From NCBI GenBank assembly GCA_030610745.1, contig JAUWRC010000001.1:1-31783 (forward strand): a stretch of DNA of 31,783 nucleotides. Direction: 5' to 3'. Positions 1-7,097 of this stretch are shown here, in pieces. The translations under genes and the position numbers were made by a program. The notes under the pieces were generated by a model. That model was not told the DNA's origin and did no database searches. It saw only the letters and a list, made by a program, of their open reading frames with translations. Numbering within the stretch: position 1 is the stretch's first letter; each line of letters opens with the position of its first letter. Source of the stretch: Clostridia bacterium. Lineage in GTDB: Bacteria > Aerophobota > Aerophobia > Aerophobales > AE-B3A.

Positions 1-2
1 CT

Positions 3-365
3 CATGAACAAGGAAAGATGTATTGGTATCACTGCTGCGGTAATGTTTCAGAGGTTATGGAAGATTTAATTGAAGATGTAAAAATAGATGCATTTCATTC
101 TTTCCAGGATGTAATTATTCCTGTGGGCAAGTTCATGAAAAAATATGGCCACAGAGTTGCTGCCCTGGGAGGAATAGACATGGATAAACTTGGAAGAATG
201 GATGAGAGAGGATTAAGGAAGTATGTACGAGATACCTTAGGGGAATGCATGCCGGCTAGATATGCTTTAGGTTCAGGCAATACCGTGGCAAATTATATTC
301 CCCTTCAAAATTATCTTACTATGTTAGATGAGGGATTGAAATGGAGGAATAAAGATGAGAATTAG
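3..365 (+). CDS. Uroporphyrinogen decarboxylase (URO-D) family protein, C-terminal part
   Basis: The reading frame is open from the left edge of the window, so the N-terminus lies outside; 120 codons are visible. The motif GKMYWYHCCGNV followed by a conserved DAFHSFQD stretch, and later RDTLGECMPARYALGSGNTV, is typical of the C-terminal half of URO-D-fold proteins. In anaerobes this family includes many corrinoid-methyltransferase-like members besides true haem enzymes. A true HemE role is unlikely here because a second, different URO-D member lies nearby and no haem genes are visible. The substrate is unknown. It is followed after 21 bases by a truncated glycosidase gene on the same strand. 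Confidence 0.75.
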   Translation, partial: HEQGKMYWYHCCGNVSEVMEDLIEDVKIDAFHSFQDVIIPVGKFMKKYGHRVAALGGIDMDKLGRMDERGLRKYVRDTLGECMPARYALGSGNTVANYIPLQNYLTMLDEGLKWRNKDEN

Positions 366-386
366 ACCTGAAAGGAAGGGGGATGT

Positions 387-728
387 ATGATGACAAATCA
401 ACAGATTCAGTCTAGGAAACAACGTTATTTTGGGATCCCTCCAAAGTTTGATCCTGAAAAGGGAAAGACAGTTTTTCAGCCTGAGGGAAAGGGATACGGT
501 TATTGGGTTGGTGGCCATAATGTTATTTTTGATGCCGATGAGAAGAAGTTTTATCTCTACTACCGTATCCGCCATCCCCTTGGTAAGGGTCGTGGTGGGA
601 AGTGCCGTATTGCTGAATCAAGGGATGGTGTTGTATTTACCAATATCTGGAAAGCTACCAAGGAGCAGCTTGACGCAGAGTCTAAGGACGGAAGCCACGA
701 GCTTCGAATGAGCAAGGTTAGTCTATGA
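387..728 (+). pseudogene. Truncated glycosidase-like protein (N-terminal fragment)
   Basis: The 113-residue product has a start resembling beta-fructosidase/GH43/GH130-type five-bladed propeller proteins: YWVGGHNVIFDADEKKFYLY, then RIRHP and a CRIAESRDGV strand. Such proteins are normally about 300 residues or more. Here similarity seems to stop near residue 98, the last residues look unrelated, and the frame runs into the 3' end of an oppositely oriented gene (overlap 718-728). A ribosome binding site (AAGGAAGGGGG) precedes the ATG. I read it as the 5' remnant of a gene cut by a rearrangement. The precise glycosidase family is uncertain. Confidence 0.55.
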
Positions 729-1833
729 TAGGGAGGATATCACTGCCTACCTCTTCAAAAACCTGACAAATTGTCTCAATGTTCTCTAAAGGCACATCGG
801 GTTCACATTCAGCATAAAGCATTAGTCCGCCTTTTTTCAATCCCAGCATCTTCGTCGCCTTCCAAATATGGTTTTCGAGTTCCTGCCGACTGGCAAAAGG
901 AAAAAGCTGACGGTCAAGATCAAGATGAATACAAACCTTTCCTTTGGCAACTTTTTCTAATCTTTCCAGGCCGTTGGCTCTAATCTGGGGATTAATGATA
1001 TTCACTCCACATTCAACAAGGTCATCTATGATTTCTAAGATATGCCCATCAGAGTGCAAATAAACATATATTCCTTTCTCTCGGCAAGAACCAAATATTT
1101 TGGCATAACAGGGCTTAAGATATCTTCGCCAGTGAGAAGGGTTAATAGGTAAAGATTTCTGAAGTCCTAAGTCGTCCCCAAAATAGATAATTTCAGCTCC
1201 AATCTCTATCCATTTATTTACTAGCTTAAGATTATAGTTTAAGACCATTTCAATTACCTCGTTTAATCTAGGCTCTTCGGTGGCTATATCCATCATAAAA
1301 TTGTTAAATCCTCGTAAATAATAAAGCCACATATACATAAATCCATGAGTTAAGGCTCCGCTGGCTAAATTTCCTTCTTTTTTAGCCTCCTCAAGCTGTT
1401 TTTTTCTTTCCTCCCAGTTAATTTTTTCTCCAAACCAGTCAAGGAGGAGAGGAGAAGGTGCTTTGTAATTTTTTAAATTTTTCCAGTCTCTTAGAGGTGC
1501 TTCTTTTTCAACCGGTGCAGAATCTAAACCCTCTTCAATATTTTTCCACACTATACCCCAGCTATCCTTCCATCTACCTTTTTGGTAAGCTGGAGAGAGC
1601 TTCATTTTCCTAAAATCACCTTTTTTATAATGAGGGAAAAGTTTTGGGTGTTTAAGGACTATTTTTTCTACTTCTTCTCCATGCTTTATCCAGGTGGCTG
1701 GCATAATGCTTACTACACAGGGAATCCATTCAGGATAGCTGAACTGGACTGCCCGCAAGAAATTCTCTGTATATTTATTATGAGGATATGCTGAGATTCG
1801 TTGGCCAAACACAGTGTCTTTCCTCCAGTTCAT
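718..1833 (-). CDS. Uroporphyrinogen decarboxylase (URO-D) family protein
   Basis: The 371-residue protein has the URO-D barrel pattern. Landmarks are a NFMMDIATEEPRLNEVIEM segment, EIIYFGDDLGLQ in the core, YVYLHSDGHILEIIDDLVECG, and a C-terminal GGLMLYAECEPDVPLENIET. The HSDG and GDDLG motifs are those of the diverse URO-D/methyltransferase-like branch found in anaerobes, not of classical HemE. The real substrate cannot be inferred. The start is uncertain: the ATG at 1833 has only a weak ribosome binding site. Its 3' end overlaps the truncated glycosidase by 11 bases, which suggests that a rearrangement joined two unrelated segments. Confidence 0.8.
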   Translation of the reverse strand: MNWRKDTVFGQRISAYPHNKYTENFLRAVQFSYPEWIPCVVSIMPATWIKHGEEVEKIVLKHPKLFPHYKKGDFRKMKLSPAYQKGRWKDSWGIVWKNIEEGLDSAPVEKEAPLRDWKNLKNYKAPSPLLLDWFGEKINWEERKKQLEEAKKEGNLASGALTHGFMYMWLYYLRGFNNFMMDIATEEPRLNEVIEMVLNYNLKLVNKWIEIGAEIIYFGDDLGLQKSLPINPSHWRRYLKPCYAKIFGSCREKGIYVYLHSDGHILEIIDDLVECGVNIINPQIRANGLERLEKVAKGKVCIHLDLDRQLFPFASRQELENHIWKATKMLGLKKGGLMLYAECEPDVPLENIETICQVFEEVGSDILPIID

Positions 1834-2043
1834 CTGTATTGTAATTTTTTATTATTTTAACACAATTCTCCTTAAAAGCAACATCCAGCTTCGGTTACAT
1901 TTAGGTGACTTAACGCGTGCCTTTGCCTTAACACCTTTATTTTGATAAAATAGATGAATATGATGTGGTATTTGTAACAAATAAGACTTAGGGTCAGGGA
2001 TATTAATTGGACAAAATTTAGATAAATTATAGGATTAAAAGAA
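1834..2043. promoter_or_regulatory. Divergent intergenic region with small palindrome
   Basis: This spacer lies between a minus-strand URO-D gene and a plus-strand PHP gene, so it should hold promoters for both. It contains an odd palindrome at 1969-1983 with 7-bp arms TATTTGT and ACAAATA around one central A, a plausible dimeric-regulator site. I see no convincing -35/-10 pair on either strand. Confidence 0.3.
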
Positions 2044-2745
2044 ATGAAATCTTCTAAAAAATTAAAAGCTGATTTGCATATACATACTGGAGAGGATCCT
2101 GAGGATAAGATTGAGTATACGGCTAAAGAGTTAATTGACGAGGCTTGGCGCCAGAAATTTGATGTATTAGCTATTACCAATCACAATCTGATTACTTATG
2201 ATGATTATTTAAAGAAATATGCTTCAGATAAGGGAATTCTTCTCATTCCTGGAATAGAGCTAAAGATAGAGGGAAAACATGTTATCCTGCTCAATGTTAA
2301 TAATGTAGAGAAAGAGATTAGGACCGTGGAAGAGCTCGAATACTATAAGAATGAGAATAGTTTGATAATAGCACCTCATCCCTATTTTCCTATGTTTGCC
2401 TCCCTAAAAGCGAAACTTGACCAATATATCCATATTTTCAATGCAATAGAATACACTCATTTCTACTTTAAAAGAATCAACTTTAATAAAAAAGCAGAAA
2501 GAAAAGCGAGGAAATATAATCTTCCTCTCTTAGGAGTTTCCGATGCCCATCACCTTCACCAGTTTGGGTTGACTTATTCTCTCATTGATGCAGAAAAGGC
2601 GCCTGAGGCAATTATCAAAGCAATCAAAAAAAATAAAATAGAGATAGTTACCAGGCCAATGAAATTTAACTGGTTCAATGTTATTTTAAGTTTAAAGCAT
2701 ATGATAACTCAGATATCATTTCAAAAAAGGGGACCTAAAAAGTAG
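2044..2745 (+). CDS. PHP-domain phosphoesterase
   Basis: The 233-residue protein carries metal-binding motifs of the PHP superfamily: DLHIHTG near the N-terminus, ITNHN at about residues 43-47, GIELK around residue 70, a PHPYFP motif near 115, and GVSDAHH near 178. These correspond to the metal-ligand motifs of stand-alone PHP phosphoesterases, which hydrolyse phosphate esters of nucleotides or small metabolites. No polymerase or other domain is fused to it. The last codons lie inside a dispersed terminator-like repeat, which supplies the tail KRGPKK and the stop. It converges with the nuoE-like gene, overlapping it by 11 bases. Substrate unknown. Confidence 0.85.
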   Translation: MKSSKKLKADLHIHTGEDPEDKIEYTAKELIDEAWRQKFDVLAITNHNLITYDDYLKKYASDKGILLIPGIELKIEGKHVILLNVNNVEKEIRTVEELEYYKNENSLIIAPHPYFPMFASLKAKLDQYIHIFNAIEYTHFYFKRINFNKKAERKARKYNLPLLGVSDAHHLHQFGLTYSLIDAEKAPEAIIKAIKKNKIEIVTRPMKFNWFNVILSLKHMITQISFQKRGPKK

Positions 2746-2759
2746 CCTGCCCCCTTTTT
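2724..2759. terminator. Bidirectional terminator-like dispersed repeat, copy 1
   Basis: AAAAAGGGG (2724-2732) and CCCCTTTTT (2751-2759) form a 9-bp stem around an 18-nt loop. Read either way, it is a stem ending in a T run. It lies across the 3' ends of two convergent genes and resembles a second copy at 3942-3979, sharing AAAAAGTAGCCTG then CCCCTTTTTC. Confidence 0.55.
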
Positions 2760-3241
2760 CCCCTCAAATTTTCTTCATTGTCTTTGTAAGCCTTTAAAAT
2801 CTTATCCACTTTAGCCGAGGCCATTTTGCCAAAATATTTTCCATCCACTACCATTAAAGGTCCCAGAGCACATGCTCCCAGACAGTTAACCGTTTCCAGA
2901 GTAAACATCAAATTCTTAGTTGTCTGGCCAGGTTTGATATTTAAACTTCTTTCTACCTTCTCCAGAACTCTTACTGCTCCTCGCACATGGCAGGCCGTAC
3001 CCAAACAGACACTGATAAGATGCTTGCCTCTTGGCTTTAAACTAAAGGATTTGTAAAAGGTGGCAATGCCGTAAATTCGAATTAAGGAAACATCCAGACT
3101 TTTACTCAAATGGATTAGAGCCTCCTTGGGTAGATAATTATATTCTGTCTGAATGTCCTGTAAAATACCAATTAAAGCACTTTTCTTTCCTTTGTATTTA
3201 TCAATTATTTTGTTGACTTTATCCATTATTTTTGCGTCCAT
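2735..3241 (-). CDS. NADH dehydrogenase/hydrogenase subunit E (NuoE/HndA-like, thioredoxin-like 2Fe-2S ferredoxin)
   Basis: The 168-residue protein matches the NuoE/HndA family: helical N-terminus with LIGILQDIQTEYNYLPKEAL, then YGIATFYKSF, then the 2Fe-2S ligands C-x4-C (CLGTACHVRG) and C-x3-C (CLGACALGP). This subunit normally passes electrons between NADH and iron-sulfur partners in complex I or in NAD(P)-linked and bifurcating hydrogenases. Its usual partners (NuoF-like flavoprotein, NuoG or HydA) are not in the window, so it is an orphan here. The ATG follows AAGGATAA. The last residues (KRGQATF) are encoded by the dispersed terminator-like repeat and are probably not conserved. Confidence 0.88.
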   Translation of the reverse strand: MDAKIMDKVNKIIDKYKGKKSALIGILQDIQTEYNYLPKEALIHLSKSLDVSLIRIYGIATFYKSFSLKPRGKHLISVCLGTACHVRGAVRVLEKVERSLNIKPGQTTKNLMFTLETVNCLGACALGPLMVVDGKYFGKMASAKVDKILKAYKDNEENLRGKRGQATF

Positions 3242-3269
3242 TTATCCTTTTTTATCAATTCCAGTATTG

Positions 3270-3356
3270 CTACAGTCTCATATTTTTTAGCCTTTTGCCA
3301 TAGAGTTTCTCAACTTTCGCTCTAAATTCTTTGAAAACATCATTAGTATTCTTCAC
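3270..3356 (-). pseudogene. Remnant of a nucleotidyltransferase (MNT-type) N-terminus
   Basis: A GTG-started 28-residue reading frame contains VFKEFRAKVEKLYGKRLKNM and ends at TAG just where the family normally continues into the YGSxARG active-site motif. This resembles the first helix of small MntA/KNTase-like nucleotidyltransferases. It lies between DUF2283 and nuoE and looks like a decayed piece. The assignment rests on a short match, so it is tentative. Confidence 0.3.
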
Positions 3357-3410
3357 CGCAGTTTCTCCTATATCTTACTCCTTGGGGATTAAGGACGACA
3401 TGGCATTTCA

Positions 3411-3611
3411 TTAAAGAGCAACAGAAAGTGGCTTCTTTTTTTTCAGAGAGCTCACTTTCAGGATGGAAAACCCGATAATGTTTCCTTCCCCATCAACTTT
3501 TTCCATTACAGCATCGTTGTCTGTTTCTTTGAAGTAACCAGCTTTCCGCTCAAAGATTACTTCCAAGTAGTCTCCTTCGCTGTCGTACCAAATTTTTATT
3601 TTCTTTCCCAT
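3411..3611 (-). CDS. DUF2283 family small protein
   Basis: The 66-residue protein starts with KIWYDSEGDYLEVIFERKAG and has DNDAVMEKVDGEGNIIGFSI in its second half. This is the characteristic DUF2283 pattern of short beta-rich proteins, often found beside toxin-antitoxin or nucleotidyltransferase genes in mobile-rich regions. Their function is unknown. A good ribosome binding site (TAAGGA) precedes the ATG. The gene sits among broken gene fragments on the same strand, consistent with an eroded accessory patch. Confidence 0.75.
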   Translation of the reverse strand: MGKKIKIWYDSEGDYLEVIFERKAGYFKETDNDAVMEKVDGEGNIIGFSILKVSSLKKKKPLSVAL

Positions 3612-3639
3612 AGTATTTTTCCTTACTCTAGATAAAGCC

Positions 3640-3783
3640 TCAAACCATTATTTCTCCGGCAATCTTTTCCACTTCTTTCATCAGTCCTGTATTTAGCTCG
3701 AAGAGCGGGGTATTGGCCAGATCTGCCTCCAGAATTTTTTCATCGTAGGAAATAAATCCTAAAAAATTAAAGTGAGGCAATTT
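3640..3783 (-). pseudogene. C-terminal remnant of a MinD/CooC-type P-loop ATPase
   Basis: The minus strand encodes 47 residues up to a TGA at 3640-3642, including FLGFISYDEKILEADL, then NTPLFELNTGLMKEVEKIAG. This is the usual C-terminal end of CooC/MinD-like ATPases (pattern LGxIPYDExIxEADLxGxP). No start codon or P-loop is present; the frame closes upstream with TGA near 3784. It is a 3' fragment of a lost gene. Confidence 0.5.
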
Positions 3784-4085
3784 TCATAAATTTTTTCTCC
3801 AAAAAATACCTTCAAAACAAGCTTTTTAAATTTTACCACTTCTCTTATCCCTGTCAAATTCGTATCTCGTGCCCCTGAGGAGAGAGAGAGTTTTTAACCT
3901 TGTAATTATTTTCACAAGACTAAGCAAATAAAAACGATTGAAAAAAGGGGAAAGGAAAAAAGTAGCCTGTCCCCTTTTTCATACTAGATACGAGATACGA
4001 ACAACGAGATAGGTAATACGATTCATGTCCTTTCTTCTCGATATACTAATACGCTAAACGCTACAATGTTTGATAAATCAAACCG
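3784..4085. repeat. Gene-free spacer with dispersed repeats
   Basis: About 300 bases without an intact gene. It holds the second terminator-like repeat (3942-3979) and low-complexity spacer motifs such as TACGAGATACGAACAACGAG near 3990, and CTAAACGCTAC and ACCGCTACCCGCTATA near 4050-4100. Similar motifs recur near 18790-18830 and 30220-30240. No promoter or RNA gene was recognised. Confidence 0.5.
3942..3979. terminator. Terminator-like dispersed repeat, copy 2
   Basis: AAAAAGGGG (3942-3950) pairs with CCCCTTTTT (3971-3979) around a 20-nt loop. It lies about 100 bases beyond the rnfB stop and, read on the minus strand, ends in a T run, so it could end the rnfAB transcript. The 3' half nearly matches copy 1 at 2724-2759. 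Confidence 0.5.
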
Positions 4086-4883
4086 CTACCCGCTATATCT
4101 TATCGCTCCCGTAGGGCATCTTTCGGCGCATATTCCACAGCCCTGGCAGTTTCTCTCGTCAATTACAGCCAGATTATCAATTACATGACAAGCATCAAAG
4201 GGACAAACCTTAGCACATATACCGCAAGCTGTGCAGGCTTTTTCACAGGCCGTACGAGCCTTTTTCCCTTTATCCAGGGAGGAACAAACCACTCTATAAT
4301 GAGGCTCCTCATCCAAAACCTCAAGAGAAATTAAGTCTCTCGGACAAGCTTTAACACAATTTCCGCACCCTGTGCATCTGGCAAGGTCTATTTGAGGCAG
4401 ACCGTCCCTCATAGAGATAGCATCAAAGAGACAAGCACTCTGGCAATCGCCATAGCCAAGACAGCCATAGGCACAGATTAGTTCTCCTCCGGCTATTATA
4501 TCTGCCGCCTGGCAATTTTTAATTCCTTTATACTCTGCTTTTTTCTTTCTTTCTAGCTGGGAAGCTCCACAGCGAAGAAAGGCTATTTTGTTCTGGATTA
4601 CCTCAGACTCTACTCCCAATATTTCTGCTATTTTCTGGCTAGTATCATTTCCTCCTGCTACACAGGAGTTGACCGAAGCGTTTCCTTTGGCGATTTCTTC
4701 TGCCAGAGCATGGCAGCTAGCATATCCACATGCACCACAATTAGCACCAGGCAGAATTTCCAGGATTTTTTCTACCCGGGGGTCTTCTTCTACTTTGAGC
4801 TTTCTATGGGCAATGGATAAAAAAAGAGCAAAAGCAGCCGCCAAACCTCCCATGCTTAGAGTAGAAATTAAAATTAAATTCAT
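4086..4883 (-). CDS. rnfB: Rnf electron transport complex subunit RnfB
   Basis: The 265-residue protein begins with a hydrophobic membrane anchor (about residues 2-25). A four-cysteine Fe-S domain follows (GANCGACGYASCHALAE, then a later C). The C-terminal half carries several ferredoxin-type clusters: CAYGCLGYGDCQSAC, CTGCGNCVKACP, CTACGICAKVCP and CQGCGICAERCP. This is the long, multi-cluster RnfB of clostridial-type Rnf complexes. These couple electron flow between ferredoxin and NAD+ to ion pumping, and RnfB is the ferredoxin-side entry. It follows rnfA by 17 bases on the same strand. rnfC, rnfD, rnfG and rnfE are not in the window. Confidence 0.95.
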   Translation of the reverse strand: MNLILISTLSMGGLAAAFALFLSIAHRKLKVEEDPRVEKILEILPGANCGACGYASCHALAEEIAKGNASVNSCVAGGNDTSQKIAEILGVESEVIQNKIAFLRCGASQLERKKKAEYKGIKNCQAADIIAGGELICAYGCLGYGDCQSACLFDAISMRDGLPQIDLARCTGCGNCVKACPRDLISLEVLDEEPHYRVVCSSLDKGKKARTACEKACTACGICAKVCPFDACHVIDNLAVIDERNCQGCGICAERCPTGAIRYSG

Positions 4884-4900
4884 AGTATAGAGATTTCCTT

Positions 4901-5479
4901 TTAGACGCTGATGAGTCCAGTAAAGCCCATAAAAGCCAGGGCTAATAGACCAGCAGTGATCAAAGTGATGGATGCTCCCTGGAGGGACTTAGGAATATCG
5001 GCAAAATCTAACTCTTCCCTGATTCCAGCCATTATAAGCATAACCAGGGTGAATCCTAATCCTGCGCCAAAGCCAAAAATTATGCTTTCTATAAAACCGT
5101 AATTTCGTAAGGGTATAAAAAGAGCGACAAAGAAAATAGAACAATTAGTAGTAATAAGAGGTAGATAAATTCCCAGGGCCCGATAGAGAACAGGACTGGT
5201 CTTTCGAATAAACATCTCTATTAGCTGAACCAATGAGGCAATAACCAAAATAGCAGCAACATACTCTAAAAAGGGAAGGTTGAACTGGACCAGGATAAAG
5301 TGATTGACCAGCCAGATGATAGCCGCTGTCAGGGTCATAACAAAGGTAGTGGCAAAGCCCATAGTTACAGCTGCTCTTATTTTTCCCGTAACTCCCAGAA
5401 AAGGACAAATGCCCAGAAAATACCTTAAGACAAAATTATTTACCAGGGCCGCACTTAAAAAAAGTAAAATTAGCTTCAT
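4901..5479 (-). CDS. rnfA: Rnf electron transport complex subunit RnfA
   Basis: The 192-residue polytopic membrane protein has about six hydrophobic segments and the RnfA/NqrE hallmarks: NNFVLRYFLGICPFLGVTG at the N-terminus, PLITTNCSIFF in the middle, and GFTLVMLIMAGIREELDFAD near the C-terminus. RnfA is an integral membrane subunit of the ion-pumping Rnf complex. It is the first gene of a two-gene unit with rnfB. In most operons rnfE directly precedes rnfA; here a repeat element (5527-5658) lies upstream instead. Confidence 0.95.
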   Translation of the reverse strand: MKLILLFLSAALVNNFVLRYFLGICPFLGVTGKIRAAVTMGFATTFVMTLTAAIIWLVNHFILVQFNLPFLEYVAAILVIASLVQLIEMFIRKTSPVLYRALGIYLPLITTNCSIFFVALFIPLRNYGFIESIIFGFGAGLGFTLVMLIMAGIREELDFADIPKSLQGASITLITAGLLALAFMGFTGLISV

Positions 5480-5526
5480 TTTATGTAGACTTCTAAAAAT
5501 GAGTTTTTAAAATAAAATTGCTCTAA

Positions 5527-5658
5527 TGTCATTACGAGAAGCGTTAGCGATGTGGCAATCCCAAAAAACTGAGATTGCGGAGCCTGTTCCGAGCAAAGCG
5601 AGGGAGCTACTGGTTTGCTTCGGCTGCGCCTCGCAACGATTTCATCCCTCACAATGAC
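5527..5658. repeat. Dispersed repeat element A (TGTCATT...AATGAC ends)
   Basis: This spacer between ispG and rnfA carries a diverged copy of the GTCATTGCGAGG-type repeat. The left end is TGTCATTACGAG and the right end is ACAATGAC, giving matching terminal GTCATT/AATGAC. The inside carries GTGGCAATC, TTGCTTCGG and CCTCGCAACGA, shared with element B at 7991-8102. No coding capacity is seen. Confidence 0.6.
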
Positions 5659-5700
5659 GTAGTTCACTGAGTATTTACAAAAAAACTTACAGCTTATTTC

Positions 5701-6804
5701 TTACTTCTCTCTACTTTCTTGCTTCTTTATTTCCTCTAAAAGTGCTTTTACTATATCCTTTTCCTTAACCTTTTTAACCACTTTACCTTTTTTAAAAAGC
5801 ACTCCTCCCTTTTTTGCGCAGGCTATGCCGATGTCTGCCTGCCTTGCTTCTCCTGGACCATTAACTTCACAACCCATAACTGCTATCGTCAGAGGAGTTT
5901 TAATCTTCTCCACTCTGGGTTGGACCTTCTGGACGATAGATTTTAAATCTACCTGACATCTTCCACAAGTAGGGCAGGAGATGAGGATAGCTTTATCTTT
6001 ATATAAATCGAGTGCTCCTAAAATCCCATAGCCTATTTTTATCTCCTCTACAGGATCACCAGTTAAAGAGACTCTGATAGTATCTCCAATTCCTTGGGCA
6101 AGAAGCATTCCTATACCTATAGATGATTTGATAATACCCTGGGGGGAAGAACCAGCAGCCGTTACCCCCAGATGGAGAGGGTAAGGAATCCTATCTGAAA
6201 TGAGCTGGTAGGAAAGGATAGTGGTGAGGACATTACTGGCTTTGAGAGAGATAATAATATCTAGAAAATTTTCCTTCTCTAATAGCCTTACTGTACGCAG
6301 GGCACTTTTTACCATAGCCTCAGCTATTATTCGGCGATGTTCTTTCCCTCTAATCTGAGATACTTTCTCCCAAGCTGGATTATTCTCCAGAAGGTCTTTT
6401 TCTAAACTTCCGGAGTTTACACCGATACGAAGAGGGATTCTTTTTTCCTTAGCTCTTTTAGCTATTTCTATTATCTTATCTTTTCCCATATTTCCTGGAT
6501 TGATTCTTACTTTATCCACTCCCTCTTCTATAGCTTCCAGAGCCAATTGGTGATTAAAATGGATATCGGCCACCAAAGGTACATCTACTTCCTTTTTAAT
6601 CTGAGATAAGGCTTTGACTGCTTCCATGGTCGGTAAGGCCATTCTCACTATCCTGGCTCCGGCTCTAGCAAGTTTTCTGATTTGCTCAATTGTGGCGGCA
6701 GTATCTTCTGTATGTGTCTTAGTCATTCCCTGTACTACTACCGGAGCGCCAGCGCCAATTTTTACCTTTCCTACTCTTACCTCTTGACTTTTTCTTTTTT
6801 TCAC
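5701..6804 (-). CDS. ispG: 4-hydroxy-3-methylbut-2-en-1-yl diphosphate synthase IspG (GcpE)
   Basis: The 367-residue enzyme makes HMBPP from MEcPP in the non-mevalonate isoprenoid pathway using a [4Fe-4S] cluster and two electrons. The TIM-barrel part begins with VRVGKVKIGAGAPVVVQGMT and includes VPLVADIHFNHQLA and KVRINPGN. The C-terminal cluster domain has SCPTCGRC and GCEVNGPGEA, giving the three cluster cysteines and the conserved NGPGE motif. It is the short bacterial form without the plant-type insert. It lies 66 bases downstream of a small ferredoxin gene, a plausible electron donor. Confidence 0.97.
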   Translation of the reverse strand: MKKRKSQEVRVGKVKIGAGAPVVVQGMTKTHTEDTAATIEQIRKLARAGARIVRMALPTMEAVKALSQIKKEVDVPLVADIHFNHQLALEAIEEGVDKVRINPGNMGKDKIIEIAKRAKEKRIPLRIGVNSGSLEKDLLENNPAWEKVSQIRGKEHRRIIAEAMVKSALRTVRLLEKENFLDIIISLKASNVLTTILSYQLISDRIPYPLHLGVTAAGSSPQGIIKSSIGIGMLLAQGIGDTIRVSLTGDPVEEIKIGYGILGALDLYKDKAILISCPTCGRCQVDLKSIVQKVQPRVEKIKTPLTIAVMGCEVNGPGEARQADIGIACAKKGGVLFKKGKVVKKVKEKDIVKALLEEIKKQESREK

Positions 6805-6870
6805 TCCTTTTCCTTAAAAAATAGACCAGGCTTTATTCCGGTGAAGAGAACTTGCCTGGCCTGATGTAAG

Positions 6871-7056
6871 TTATACTTCTTTCATAGTGATGGCCTCAGA
6901 GGGACAACCCTCTACACAGGATGCACATCCATCACAGTCCTCTGGCCTAACTAAACTGGCAATATCATCTACTATTTCCAAACAATTATTTGGACATTCA
7001 TCAATACAAATTTCACATCCTGTACACAATTCTTGGTCAATGACGGGTCTTTCCAT
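6871..7056 (-). CDS. 2[4Fe-4S] ferredoxin
   Basis: The 61-residue protein has two four-cysteine motifs: C-TG-C-EI-C-IDEC-P (from residue 11) and C-DG-C-AS-C-VEGC-P (from residue 40). This is the clostridial-type low-potential ferredoxin fold. It is acidic, as expected for an electron carrier. It sits between accD (41-base gap) and ispG, all on the minus strand. IspG needs reduced ferredoxin or flavodoxin, so co-transcription suggests this ferredoxin supplies it; that is inference. A good ribosome binding site (GGAGG) precedes the ATG. Confidence 0.93.
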   Translation of the reverse strand: MERPVIDQELCTGCEICIDECPNNCLEIVDDIASLVRPEDCDGCASCVEGCPSEAITMKEV

Positions 7057-7097
7057 TCTTTCACCTCCTGTCTTTTCCGCCTGTAAATTTCTATATC

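Noticed and set aside
2009..2031. TTGGAC-N17-TAGGAT as the PHP gene promoter
   Set aside because: Both boxes are weak and the -10 would lie about 12 bases from the ATG, leaving almost no leader.
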